DNA of 64,000 nucleotides. Origin: Pseudomonas sp. 6D_7.1_Bac1 (GTDB taxonomy: Bacteria > Pseudomonadota > Gammaproteobacteria > Pseudomonadales > Pseudomonadaceae). Shown in pieces: positions 43,655 to 52,435 of this stretch (its first letter is position 1; each line of letters opens with the position of its first letter). The stretch lies in NCBI RefSeq assembly GCF_025465945.1, contig NZ_JANLNW010000006.1:1-64000 (forward strand), read 5' to 3'. The notes below the pieces were generated by a model, which saw only the letters and a list, made by a program, of their open reading frames with translations, was not told where the DNA came from and searched no databases. Position numbers and translations under genes: made by a program.

Positions 43655-45624
43655 TTGACGGCTCCTGACTGAACGGGTTGACGTGACGGCGAAATGTCAG
43701 TCGGTAAGGTGGCGGGTAACGTGTAGCTGCGTAAGTCGATGGTCGGCGTACTGTTGCCGCCCAGACGATGATCGAGAACCAGTACTTTGGCGCTGGCCAG
43801 GCCCTGCGTCAGCTGGGCGAAGTATTGCTCCAACACGAAGGCCCGACCGGCTGCGGCATAAGCCTTGCGCTCGGCAGCGAAACGCAGGTCGGCAGCCTGG
43901 GCCGCGGCGTTGACTTCGCGGGCCGTGGCCAGCGCTTGGTCATTGGCGACACTGGCCTGCAATTGCGCCTGATTGGTTTGCTCGGCAGCCGCACCGCGCT
44001 CGCGGGAGATCAAGGCTTGCGCGCCGATCTGCGCCGCTTGCACACCGTGATAGGCATTGGCTGCACCCGCCGGCGGGTGAATCGCTTCGACCACCGTGGC
44101 GAGAATTTCCACGCCGCTGTCGAGTTTCTGCAAATCGGCCTGCACTGCACGACCAATGTCTTCGGCAAGCCCTACCCGATCTGCACCAAGCAAACCATCA
44201 AGGGTCCGCGAGGCGAAGTCGTGCACCAGAACCCGGCTGGCGGTGCTGCGAATCAGCGTCGGAACATCGGTGCTGTTATAGGTCGCCGCCAACGCGGCCT
44301 GATCGCTCAAACCGATTCGATAGACGAAACGCACGTCCATGTTAACGATCTGAAAACTCTGCTTGTCGTTGCTGCTACTGGCAATGACCTGAGACTTGTC
44401 ATTCACGTGGCTGGCGTCCCACAACCGGTTGGCAATCGCCGGTGCTGGCCCTTCAGCAGGTTCGGCCACCGTCACCGCCGGCGCGTCACCGACGCTGGTC
44501 GCCAACTCGTGAACCACTCCATTTTCAACGCTTAATACCCGGCCCAGTGGCCAAGGCAAACCGGCATGCAAACCCGGGCCGAAGACCTGCACCGGTTTGC
44601 CGAAGCGCTCATAGATCCCCCGCCCTTGCAGCGGTATTTCGTGAATCCCGGTCAGCAACCAGCCCACGGCCAGCACCACCGTCAACACCGGCAAGAACGC
44701 CCGACGTATATAGGTGAAGGCCCAGATCTGCCGCAGGTCGATGCCAAAACGGTTATGCAGTTCGTGCTGCAACGCCAGCAAGGGCTGCGGCGGCCAACGC
44801 AACATATCCGCGACAAAACTGCGCGCCAGCAGCGTCGGTTCGAGCAGATCACGACGTGGACTGAACAACGACAACACCGCACGCAGCAACAACTCTGCAG
44901 CGACTAGGCCCGGAAGCAAACCGATCAACACGGCCAGGCGCACCGGCCAGATGGCGCTTTCGCTGCTGAACAACAGGCACAGCGCGCCGATCACCAGACA
45001 GATGATCGCCACACGGGTGTGCTGCGCCAACTGTCCGGCTTCAGGCCATTCGGCCACATTTTCCTGGGCCAATTGACGCTCGAATACCAGCAACCCGAAG
45101 GCCAGCAGCAACGAAATCGCCGCCCCAACGCTGGCCGAGAGGCCCAGTGCAGTGGCGGGCAGTGTCAGGCTCCAGAACTGTTCAATGCTGAACAACGCCA
45201 GCAATGACCAACCAGCCAGCCATAACGTCGGCGCGCCGATCTGCCTCAGCACCCCGACCCAGCGCACACCCGCACGTGCCAGCAGTCGCTCATACCAGCC
45301 GAGCGCCTCGGTGGGTTCGACCTGTTCTGCAGCCAGCACCACCACCGGTTCAACCAGCGCCCGCGCCCGCCATCGGGTGACCCACCAGGCCGATTGCAAG
45401 CCGGCGACTACGACGATCAACGCCGAGGCCTGATTGACCAATAGCGGCGCCCAGAGCGATTGCGGCGCAAACAGCCCGACAAAAAACGCCAGCACCCATC
45501 CTGCCGCCGCCAGGCCCGCCAGGCCGATGCCCACCAGCTTCAACCGACGCCCATGAAACACCGCCTGCAGAAAACGCGGCAGCCCTTCCACGTTCGCCCC
45601 CTCAGACTCCAGATCGACTTGCAT
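43651..45624 (-). CDS. Large polytopic SPFH/HflK-like protein
   Basis: A 657-aa protein. The first 340 residues contain about eight hydrophobic stretches (for example LVGIGLAGLAAAGWVLAFFV, WLAGWSLLALFSIEQFW, VAIICLVIGALCLLF, AFLPVLTVVLAVGWLLTG), followed by an SPFH domain (PLQGRGIYERFGKPVQVFGPGLHAGLPWPLGR, about 345-375) and a coiled coil near 540-610. HflK-type proteins normally have a single helix, so the polytopic half is unusual and may form its own membrane module. First gene of the operon, 75 bases downstream of the Zur-like box. Confidence 0.82.
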   Translation of the reverse strand: MQVDLESEGANVEGLPRFLQAVFHGRRLKLVGIGLAGLAAAGWVLAFFVGLFAPQSLWAPLLVNQASALIVVVAGLQSAWWVTRWRARALVEPVVVLAAEQVEPTEALGWYERLLARAGVRWVGVLRQIGAPTLWLAGWSLLALFSIEQFWSLTLPATALGLSASVGAAISLLLAFGLLVFERQLAQENVAEWPEAGQLAQHTRVAIICLVIGALCLLFSSESAIWPVRLAVLIGLLPGLVAAELLLRAVLSLFSPRRDLLEPTLLARSFVADMLRWPPQPLLALQHELHNRFGIDLRQIWAFTYIRRAFLPVLTVVLAVGWLLTGIHEIPLQGRGIYERFGKPVQVFGPGLHAGLPWPLGRVLSVENGVVHELATSVGDAPAVTVAEPAEGPAPAIANRLWDASHVNDKSQVIASSSNDKQSFQIVNMDVRFVYRIGLSDQAALAATYNSTDVPTLIRSTASRVLVHDFASRTLDGLLGADRVGLAEDIGRAVQADLQKLDSGVEILATVVEAIHPPAGAANAYHGVQAAQIGAQALISRERGAAAEQTNQAQLQASVANDQALATAREVNAAAQAADLRFAAERKAYAAAGRAFVLEQYFAQLTQGLASAKVLVLDHRLGGNSTPTIDLRSYTLPATLPTDISPSRQPVQSGAVN

Positions 45625-45698
45625 ACCACCTCAGTACTTACGGATACCTGAACCTGGCCAGAGGATAAGTCATCAGGCCGTTGTGTTTGTTGCAAATT

Positions 45699-45711
45699 GT
45701 TACGATATAAC
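45699..45711. promoter_or_regulatory. Zur-like box 3 upstream of the SPFH/P-type ATPase operon
   Basis: GTTACGATATAAC agrees with GTTATAATATAAC at 11 of 13 positions and has 'aaatt' on its left flank. It is 75 bases upstream of the first SPFH gene. It is weaker than the two perfect boxes at 29069 and 30789, but it is the same core in the expected place. Confidence 0.62.
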
Positions 45712-45801
45712 GAGGGTAGTGAGTTTTTTGCTATCCCATCACCAAACCCGCACAAATGATGAAGCAGCAAGATGAAAGCTTAGCCGGGCTGACCAAGGGC
45801 A

Positions 45802-46275
45802 TCAGCTCGGCAAATGCCCCAACGGCAATGGCCCTGGGGTTTTCACGGTGTGGATCGCAAAGTTGCTGCGGATATCACTCACGCCCGGCAACTTGAGCAG
45901 GCTGCCGGTCAGAAAGCGCTCGTAACCGCGCAAATCCGGCACCACCACTTGCAGCAGAAAATCCGACTCACCTGACACCAGAAACGCCGAAATCACCTCG
46001 GGCAAGGCCGTCACGGCCAAACGAAACGCTTCGGCCTCTTCGTCGTTGTGGCGCTCGACCTTGACCCCGACAAACACGGTCAACCCCAGCCCCACTTCGT
46101 CACGGTCCAGGTTGGCTTGATACCCGCGAATCACCCCAGCCTCTTCCAGCATCCGCACCCGACGCAAACACGGCGAGGCCGACAGGCCGATCTCGTCCGC
46201 CAGTTGCACGTTGCTCAGGCGACCGTCGCGTTGCAGCGCGGCGAGGATTCGGCGGTCGTAAGCGTCCAGTTTCAT
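45802..46275 (-). CDS. Lrp/AsnC family transcriptional regulator
   Basis: A 157-aa regulator: winged helix (LDAYDRRILAALQRDGRLSNVQLADEIGLSASPCLRRVRMLEEAGVI, residues 3-48) and a RAM effector domain (about 70-145, VFVGVKVERHNDEEAEAF; SGESDFLLQVVVPDLRGYERF). It probably responds to an amino acid and is divergent from a LysE-family exporter (46419-47048), which is the likely target. Confidence 0.9.
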   Translation of the reverse strand: MKLDAYDRRILAALQRDGRLSNVQLADEIGLSASPCLRRVRMLEEAGVIRGYQANLDRDEVGLGLTVFVGVKVERHNDEEAEAFRLAVTALPEVISAFLVSGESDFLLQVVVPDLRGYERFLTGSLLKLPGVSDIRSNFAIHTVKTPGPLPLGHLPS

Positions 46276-46418
46276 GGTTTGGCAGTTCCCGACTGTTTTG
46301 ATTCATTGATTGGCAGAAGCTGCCAAGTCTAGCTGTTTCCGAGAGCGACTACGCAAGCACCTGCCCTGCCCTTCGGCCCTAGACTTTGATCACCGAATCG
46401 CTAACGAGTGGGTGCAAC

Positions 46419-47048
46419 ATGGCAGAGCTCTGGATGTTCTTTTTGGCCTTGGCGGTGGTTTACCTGTTGCCCGGCCCGGACATGATTCTGCTGCTGCAAA
46501 CCGGCGCCAGGCAGGGTAAAGCCGCGGCGCTGGCCACCGCCATCGGCCTGGCGATTGCCCGTGGTTGCCACGTTGCGCTGGCCGCGCTGGGTCTGGCGAC
46601 GCTGTTCAAGGCGGCGCCCTGGACTTTCGAAGTGGTGCGTCTGGCCGGCGCTGCGTATCTGCTATGGCTGGGGATTCAATGCCTGCGCTCGAACATGCTG
46701 CCGAACCTGAACGCCGGAGGTGTCACACCGTCGAAACTGGCGTGGCGCGAGGCAATCCAACGCGGTTTGCTGACCAACCTGCTCAACCCCAAGGCATTGC
46801 TGTTCTGCTCGGTGCTGTTGCCGCAATTCATCGACCCGCAGGCAGGGCCAGTACTGACACAATTCGCGACGTTGGGCATGTTGCTGGTGGTGGCCGGTTT
46901 GCTGTTCGACAGTTGCTACGCGCTGATCGGGGCCTGGCTCGGTCGCTGGCTGGAACGCAGCCCGTCGGCGCAGCGCGTGCAGCAATGGCTGTTTGGCAGC
47001 CTGCTGATCGGATTTGCACTGCGCCTGACTTTCGTGCAACAGGCCTAA
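46419..47048 (+). CDS. LysE family amino-acid exporter
   Basis: A 209-aa membrane protein with six hydrophobic segments and the RhtB/LysE signature LALAVVYLLPGPDMILLLQTGARQGKAAALATAIGLAIARGCHV near the start, then LNPKALLFCSVLLPQFIDP near 130. ATG 46419 gives the family start; the frame is open to 46386. Divergent from an Lrp regulator, a usual pairing for amino-acid efflux. Its stop overlaps that of the convergent TPR gene by 4 bases. Confidence 0.9.
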   Translation: MAELWMFFLALAVVYLLPGPDMILLLQTGARQGKAAALATAIGLAIARGCHVALAALGLATLFKAAPWTFEVVRLAGAAYLLWLGIQCLRSNMLPNLNAGGVTPSKLAWREAIQRGLLTNLLNPKALLFCSVLLPQFIDPQAGPVLTQFATLGMLLVVAGLLFDSCYALIGAWLGRWLERSPSAQRVQQWLFGSLLIGFALRLTFVQQA

Positions 47049-49189
47049 GGTCTTGCCTTGCGCTTGTGGCGATTGATCAGCCACAGCGCCAGAGCCGTGA
47101 ACACCACTACGGAACCCATTTGCAGCCATTTTTTATACGGTTTATACGGCCGCAAAGCTGAGCGCACGGGTTCCAGCACTTGGGTCACATAACGTTTGTC
47201 GGCGTTCTGGAAATCGGGATACGGGCATTGATGCCCAAAGTTCACCGCCCACTCCACATACGGACCTTCTTTGACGTAGCGCTGATAGAACGCACTTTCT
47301 TCCTCAAGGCTGGTTCCCCAACCCGCCGCTGCGCATAACACCGCCGCGAACGCCTGACTGCTGTGGGGCAGCAGGTCGGCGGCTTTGCTGGCCAGCCCCG
47401 TGGCGACATACCGATAGTGGAAGCGCTCATCCGGTCTGGCTGCACTGGCTAGCTGGCGTTGTACCTCACCTTCAGTGATCAGCGGCCCGACTTTCAGCTC
47501 AGTACGCTCGAGGCTGTAGTTGCCGTCAAACGTCACGTAATCCGGAGCCATTTCGTAGCCGAGAAGCTCCATCCCCCACTCGCGTGCCATCCAGGCTGCG
47601 TTGAAATAATCCGCTGCACGACGGGTTGGCCACCAGCGCGACTCGGCATCCTGACGTAACTGCCCGTAGGCTCGTGCCTTGGCTTGCAACTCGGGATTGT
47701 CAAAGTAAGCCGGCGCTTCGTCGTAGCGCTCCTCTCGCAGCAAGCGCCGCCCAAGCAATTCACGCAGACGTGCCGCGACCGACAATGGCTGGTGGCGGTC
47801 GCGATCCTGCTGGGTCAACGGCGTCGGCGCCGGCACCTGGCGGTCGACAAACTGCTTGAGCTCATCGACGGTCAGCACCCGCTCCGCCACGACGGCCGCG
47901 TCCTCCCAATACAGATCCTGACTGCGATACAACTGCTCGAACGCTTGCAGATAATCGCCACGCTCCAGCGCCAGCAGCGCACTTTCACCGTCGACCCGGC
48001 AGCCCGGTTTAAGGGTTTCATAATCGCCACTTGAGGTGCTGCGATATCCCCAGTCTTCATTCTGCGGGAAGGCTTTGGCCGCCTTGGCATAGGCGCTGGC
48101 AGCCGCCGCTTTGTCGCCCTCACGCAGGGCCATTTTGGCTCGCAACCACCAGGCCAGACCACTATCGCCGGCGTGTTCAAGCAGGGCTTTGGCGGTGGCG
48201 TAGTCACCGATCTGATAATTCAGCGCCGCCAGGCGGTCGGCGTTATCCAGACTGCCGACGGTGCTCCCTGTCAGCGCCTTGATCAATTTTTGTTCACTGG
48301 GGGGGTGTTCACCGTACGACCAGCCGACATGGCTGATCAACGCCGCCGTGACCAATTGCTGCACCGCTTTGCCTTTGAGCAACTCGCGCAGCGGCTCCTC
48401 AGGCATTGCGCTCAACTCTTGCAGCAATTGCTTGAGCGAACTGAGACCGACCTGCGAGCCTTGCAGGCTCTGGGTCGCGTAAAGCTCGACGGCGGTGTTC
48501 CAATCGCCTGCCAGACGTACCAGCCGTGCTTCTTCGCCGAGGCTGGCGATGCCCAACTCCTGAGGATCGCTGAAGCCCTCGATACTCAATTGGCGGGTCA
48601 GCACAAACACCTGTCGGGCCTGTTGCAGCGCCTCACGACGGCCAGCGTCGTCGAGGTCATTGGCCTCCTGGCTGATGGCGAACAAGGCCCGACCCAGCGA
48701 ATACGCGGCCCATGTGCTGCGCAACGCGCGCTGATCGGCCGGCAGCGCCAGCACTTTGCGAAAATACTCCGCTGCCACGGCATGTTCGCCCGCGTTGAAG
48801 GCCACAGCACCTGTGGTGTACAGACTGAGTTCAGGCGGCAGGCTGACGCCGTCGGCTTGAACCTGTTGCGTTCGCAGCTGAGCCACCTGCGCCCGCTGAG
48901 CGTCGCTCAACCCCACCTGCTCATCGGTGTTTCGCGCCTGCACATAAAAATCGTCGCCCGAGCCGTAAACGTAGACCTGCGTCATCCTCTCGGCAGGCTT
49001 CAGACCGGCGATGGTTTTGCCCAGGCGATTCACTTCGAACAGGAAGCTGCCTTCCGGCATTTCGCCCAGGGTTTGCGTCCGGTCACCCAGCAAACGCAGC
49101 GGAAAATCAGGCCCACAGGCGATCGCCGAACCCAGCGGTAGACAGAGGCTTATAGCGAGTAAGTGACGCGGCCAGTTACGGATAGACAT
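47045..49189 (-). CDS. Secreted TPR-like protein, unknown
   Basis: A 714-aa protein from ATG 49189 (AAGGAAGC upstream), with signal peptide (LLAISLCLPLGSAIA, possibly cut before CGPDF, a lipoprotein-like Cys). The middle part has repeated helical pairs of TPR type (AGEHAVAAEYFRKVLALPADQRALRSTWAAYSLGRALF; IGDYATAKALLEHAGDSGLAWWLRAKMALREGDKAAAASAYAKAAKAFP). A membrane segment (VVVFTALALWLIN) and basic tail end it. Its start overlaps the DUF3142 gene by 14 bases. It may organise envelope partners; function unknown. The reading frame extends to 49336, but no better start exists. Confidence 0.78.
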   Translation of the reverse strand: MSIRNWPRHLLAISLCLPLGSAIACGPDFPLRLLGDRTQTLGEMPEGSFLFEVNRLGKTIAGLKPAERMTQVYVYGSGDDFYVQARNTDEQVGLSDAQRAQVAQLRTQQVQADGVSLPPELSLYTTGAVAFNAGEHAVAAEYFRKVLALPADQRALRSTWAAYSLGRALFAISQEANDLDDAGRREALQQARQVFVLTRQLSIEGFSDPQELGIASLGEEARLVRLAGDWNTAVELYATQSLQGSQVGLSSLKQLLQELSAMPEEPLRELLKGKAVQQLVTAALISHVGWSYGEHPPSEQKLIKALTGSTVGSLDNADRLAALNYQIGDYATAKALLEHAGDSGLAWWLRAKMALREGDKAAAASAYAKAAKAFPQNEDWGYRSTSSGDYETLKPGCRVDGESALLALERGDYLQAFEQLYRSQDLYWEDAAVVAERVLTVDELKQFVDRQVPAPTPLTQQDRDRHQPLSVAARLRELLGRRLLREERYDEAPAYFDNPELQAKARAYGQLRQDAESRWWPTRRAADYFNAAWMAREWGMELLGYEMAPDYVTFDGNYSLERTELKVGPLITEGEVQRQLASAARPDERFHYRYVATGLASKAADLLPHSSQAFAAVLCAAAGWGTSLEEESAFYQRYVKEGPYVEWAVNFGHQCPYPDFQNADKRYVTQVLEPVRSALRPYKPYKKWLQMGSVVVFTALALWLINRHKRKARP

Positions 49190-50378
49190 GCGAGCTTCCT
49201 TGATCAATTTTTGTGCAGCGCGCCCAACCAATGGCGCGCTCGGCCTCTGCCGGCAAACGGCCGTCTTTGAGGCGGGTAAAGCTGAGTTGTCCGGGCGTCT
49301 GTTGCACGGCATAACCGTTGAGCGCATCCACCGCATCGCATTGCGTGACGGCCAGCGTCACGCGCTGGGGTAGACCACCATCGAGGTTGCCGCGATTGCT
49401 CACGGCGATGTCGTACAGACCGTCGTTGTCGGAAAGGTTCAGCTTCAGTTGGCTCTCCAGCCGATCACCCTGCGACACGGCGCGTAACGTTGCCAGGCTC
49501 CAGGCGCGTCGGTCGCCCTTGAGCGGCAGACGGAACCAGATCAACCCCGCCAGATGGGCCGGTGGTTCGGCGCGCAGTTGGGAGGCGAGCCTGGATAATT
49601 GCAGCGGATCGGCCAACAGTTCACGGCGCGACCCAACGCGCTCGATCGGCACTTCGCTTTCAACCAGCGGCGCCCCGCCGTCCCCCGGCAGCAGCGCGAT
49701 GCCGTACGCCGGCAACGCCAGGTAAAAGGGTTTCGCGGTGATCCGGCTCCAGCGCCCGGCCCATTCTTTTGCTTGAACGGGATCAAACAACCCGCGCTCG
49801 GGATTGCTCACCGCATGCACTTGCAACACGCTGCTGTCGACCACCGCCAGCAACGCCGGCAATTGTGGACTGTCGAGCCAGGCAGGCAGCGCGGTGATGC
49901 TGAGTTTCAGCGTGGCCGGCAGTACGTTGCGCAACCTGGCGAGAAACTCACGGTAAGCCGGCAAGCGCGCCGTGCCGGCATCGTGGTCAATCTCGACGCC
50001 GGTCAGTGTCAGGCCTTGGGCCTGCCAATCAGCGACTACCTGCTGGATCTGCGCTGTGGTTTCGGTTTGATCCAGCGACTTGAGCTGGCCATCGAGTCGA
50101 ATCACCGCGATCAGTGGACGGCCATCGTTTTTCAATAGCGCCGGATTGATCCGCGCACGGCGCCAGCCGGCCTGTGGATAAGTCTGCAAGGCGAGCACCC
50201 GCAGCGTCGAAAAGTCCTCGCGCGATTGCGCCAGGGCGGCGTCATGGGCGTCAGTCCATTGCCGCTGCCAGACGTAAAGTTGTTGATCGAGCGGTGGCGC
50301 GTCCTGCTGCCGGCAACCGTTGAGCAGCCCCAAAACGGCCAGAAAAACCGCGCACAGAGCGAAATAAGTCGCTGACAT
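49176..50378 (-). CDS. DUF3142 domain-containing lipoprotein
   Basis: A 400-aa protein. The N-terminal helix ends in LLNGC, a lipobox, so Cys-22 is probably lipidated. The DUF3142 core resembles a glycosidase-like barrel (LTGVEIDHDAGTARLPAYREFLARLRNVLPATLKLSITALPAWLDSPQLPALLAVVDSSVLQVHAV with possible acidic residues in EIDHD). Overlaps the TPR gene by 14 bases, so they are coupled. Family function is unknown; a polysaccharide role would fit the barrel and the nearby CPA locus but is not shown. Confidence 0.82.
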   Translation of the reverse strand: MSATYFALCAVFLAVLGLLNGCRQQDAPPLDQQLYVWQRQWTDAHDAALAQSREDFSTLRVLALQTYPQAGWRRARINPALLKNDGRPLIAVIRLDGQLKSLDQTETTAQIQQVVADWQAQGLTLTGVEIDHDAGTARLPAYREFLARLRNVLPATLKLSITALPAWLDSPQLPALLAVVDSSVLQVHAVSNPERGLFDPVQAKEWAGRWSRITAKPFYLALPAYGIALLPGDGGAPLVESEVPIERVGSRRELLADPLQLSRLASQLRAEPPAHLAGLIWFRLPLKGDRRAWSLATLRAVSQGDRLESQLKLNLSDNDGLYDIAVSNRGNLDGGLPQRVTLAVTQCDAVDALNGYAVQQTPGQLSFTRLKDGRLPAEAERAIGWARCTKIDQGSSHVYP

Positions 50379-50408
50379 AAAGGCCTTTGAGCGGAACGTT
50401 ATCCCTTA

Positions 50409-50433
50409 ACGCAAAAAGGGCCTCGCAGGGCCC
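50409..50433 (-). terminator. Rho-independent terminator of the CPA decoration operon
   Basis: On the minus strand AAGGGCC-CTGCGA-GGCCCTT forms a 7-bp stem and ends in a T-run, about 20 bases after the stop of the 50454 methyltransferase gene. Confidence 0.85.
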
Positions 50434-50453
50434 TTGTTGCTCAGCGTGTCAGC

Positions 50454-51287
50454 CTACGCAGCCACAGGCTTGCGGGCAATGATCACCTGACTTTTCGCTA
50501 CCACCGCGTCCAGCGCCTGCTTGATCTGCTCCCCTCGCGGCGAATCCAGCACAGCCTGCCAGGTGTTAGCCCAGTGATTGAGCAGCGGATGATCGGCGTT
50601 GCTGAAATCGACCTTGGCTTCCCAGAACAGCAGCATCCACATCGACCAGTAGAAGCCGTACTGGCTGTGGCTGATCAGTTCCAGGCCGGCATCGCTGACC
50701 ATCTGCTTGAACTGCGCTTCGCTGATGATGCGGATGTGGTTGGGTTTCTGGAAATACTCGGGAGAGGCGATGCCTTTTTGCAGGTTTTCGGAACTGGGAT
50801 GGGGGACAGTCAGCAAATACAGCGCGCCGGGCTTGCCCACGCGGACCAGTTCGGCGAGGAACTGTGCCGGATCGTCCACATGTTCGATGACCTCGGTGGA
50901 GACCACCCGCGTCGCCGTCGCATCGGCGATCGGCAGCGGTGCGCAGTCGGTCACGTGACACTCGACGCTAGGCGCGATGGTGTCGCTCAGACGCTGACGA
51001 GTCGCCTCGACCTTGGCCGCATCGATGTCGGCGATGATAATTTTCGCGCCGCGTGTGGCACAGAAATGTACGTTACCGCCGTCACCGCAGCCTACATCAA
51101 GCAACGTGTCCTCGGTGGTCACCGGGAAACCAGTGAACAGCTCGCCGGTTTGCTGATTGAACCAGCCGCTGAGGGTCGCGTCATACAGCCCCAGCATGTA
51201 CGGATCGACCTTGGCTGCAGGCACTTCTGGCTGCACGGGAGCGGGGGCTGGGGCCCTCGCCGTGAGTTTCTTCAAAAGGCTCAGCAT
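50454..51287 (-). CDS. Class I SAM-dependent methyltransferase (CPA locus, PA5459-like)
   Basis: A 277-aa protein. Motif I TLLDVGCGDGGNVHFCA near residue 62, acidic loop IIIADIDAAKVEATRQR near 88, VVSTEVIEHVDDPAQFLAELVRVGKPGALYLLTVPHP near 135. Paralogue of the 52432-53319 protein. It ends a five-gene minus-strand operon that lies divergent from the CPA biosynthesis operon; in P. aeruginosa the equivalent genes (PA5455-PA5459) are thought to modify the D-rhamnan. A sugar O-methyltransferase is the best guess; the position methylated cannot be told. Confidence 0.85.
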   Translation of the reverse strand: MLSLLKKLTARAPAPAPVQPEVPAAKVDPYMLGLYDATLSGWFNQQTGELFTGFPVTTEDTLLDVGCGDGGNVHFCATRGAKIIIADIDAAKVEATRQRLSDTIAPSVECHVTDCAPLPIADATATRVVSTEVIEHVDDPAQFLAELVRVGKPGALYLLTVPHPSSENLQKGIASPEYFQKPNHIRIISEAQFKQMVSDAGLELISHSQYGFYWSMWMLLFWEAKVDFSNADHPLLNHWANTWQAVLDSPRGEQIKQALDAVVAKSQVIIARKPVAA

Positions 51288-52435
51288 GAGGTGACTCCAG
51301 AGGATGGAACGGCGGTTCGGGACGTGCCAAGGCGTTTCACAAGGGCAGCGCCGCGATTGCGCATGGGCATTTCGACGAAGCGATAATTGAGCTCGCTCAA
51401 CAGGACGATCACCCCGCCAGCGATCAGTATTGTCAGGATCGGATGGCCGGCTGGACTGGGCAGACCGGCCGCCTGCAAGCGGAAGATCAATTCGCGGACC
51501 AGCGAATAGGCCGGGATGTGGATCAGGTAGATTCCATAGGAGCGGCTGCCGATCCAGGTCATCAGGCTCTTCAGCAGTCCAGCTGGCATCAGGTAATCAC
51601 GGTTGTAGGACGCCACCCAGACCAACACCGCGCTGAGCACGGCAATCGCACCGATGCGCGAGTTGATGAATGTGAAACGATCAGTCGCCAGCACACTCAG
51701 CGCCACCGCAATGGCCAACAGCACCGACACACCGACCCATGGCCGACGCAAAAACGTCGGTTCCCAGCGCACGTAACCGGGTTGCGCACTCCACATGGCC
51801 AACAGCACGCCCAGGGCCAGTGCATCGGTTCGGACCACCATCAGAATCGGCGTACGCAGCGTAAACAGCTGTACCGCGACCAACGCCAGCAACGCCCAGA
51901 CCAGGTGCTTGCGGCAGACCAGAATCAACAGCGGAAACAACAGGTAAAACTGCTCCTCCAGCGACAGGCTCCAGTAGACGAAACTGGTGCCGTACTCGTA
52001 ATGGTAGAAGCTGTCGGCGAAGCGGAAATTGGCGTACTGCGCCACCGCGGCCAGCGTCGCCTGCAGGTTGGCGTGCAGTGTGCCGAAGGCGGCGGAGCGG
52101 TTGATAAACACACACGCCAGCAACATCAGCACCAGCCACAGCCACGCCGACGGCAACAGCCGAAACGCTCGGCGCAGCCAGAAGTTGCGCGTCTGCTCCC
52201 AGTACTCCTGACGTGTGCTACAACCTTGCAACGCCGGTATCAGACTGCGTGCGATGACAAAGCCCGAGATGGCGAAAAACAGATCGACGCCCCACCAGGG
52301 TTGGCCAAACGCGGTGATGGCTTGCAGCAGGGGCACCGTGTCGGTGAACAGGCTGCCTTGCATGTGATGAAACAACACCCCGAGCACCGCAATGCCGCGC
52401 AACAACTCGATATCCATGATTCGCTTGCTGCTCAT
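51281..52435 (-). CDS. Acyltransferase-3 family membrane protein (OafA/YrhL type)
   Basis: A 384-aa integral membrane acyltransferase with about ten helices. The family motif RGIAVLGVLFHHMQGSLFTDTVP near residue 14 (catalytic His) and WWGVDLFFAISGFVI near 48 are present; no SGNH domain follows. Such enzymes O-acetylate extracellular polysaccharides. It sits between two methyltransferase genes of the CPA operon (7- and 4-base overlaps), so its substrate is probably CPA or its terminal sugar. Confidence 0.9.
   Translation of the reverse strand: MSSKRIMDIELLRGIAVLGVLFHHMQGSLFTDTVPLLQAITAFGQPWWGVDLFFAISGFVIARSLIPALQGCSTRQEYWEQTRNFWLRRAFRLLPSAWLWLVLMLLACVFINRSAAFGTLHANLQATLAAVAQYANFRFADSFYHYEYGTSFVYWSLSLEEQFYLLFPLLILVCRKHLVWALLALVAVQLFTLRTPILMVVRTDALALGVLLAMWSAQPGYVRWEPTFLRRPWVGVSVLLAIAVALSVLATDRFTFINSRIGAIAVLSAVLVWVASYNRDYLMPAGLLKSLMTWIGSRSYGIYLIHIPAYSLVRELIFRLQAAGLPSPAGHPILTILIAGGVIVLLSELNYRFVEMPMRNRGAALVKRLGTSRTAVPSSGVTSC

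Noticed and set aside
41550..45624. Housekeeping hflK/hflC for the FtsH protease
   Set aside because: The neighbours are a metal ATPase and a Zur-like box rather than hfq-hflX; there are three SPFH genes and the first has a large polytopic half.
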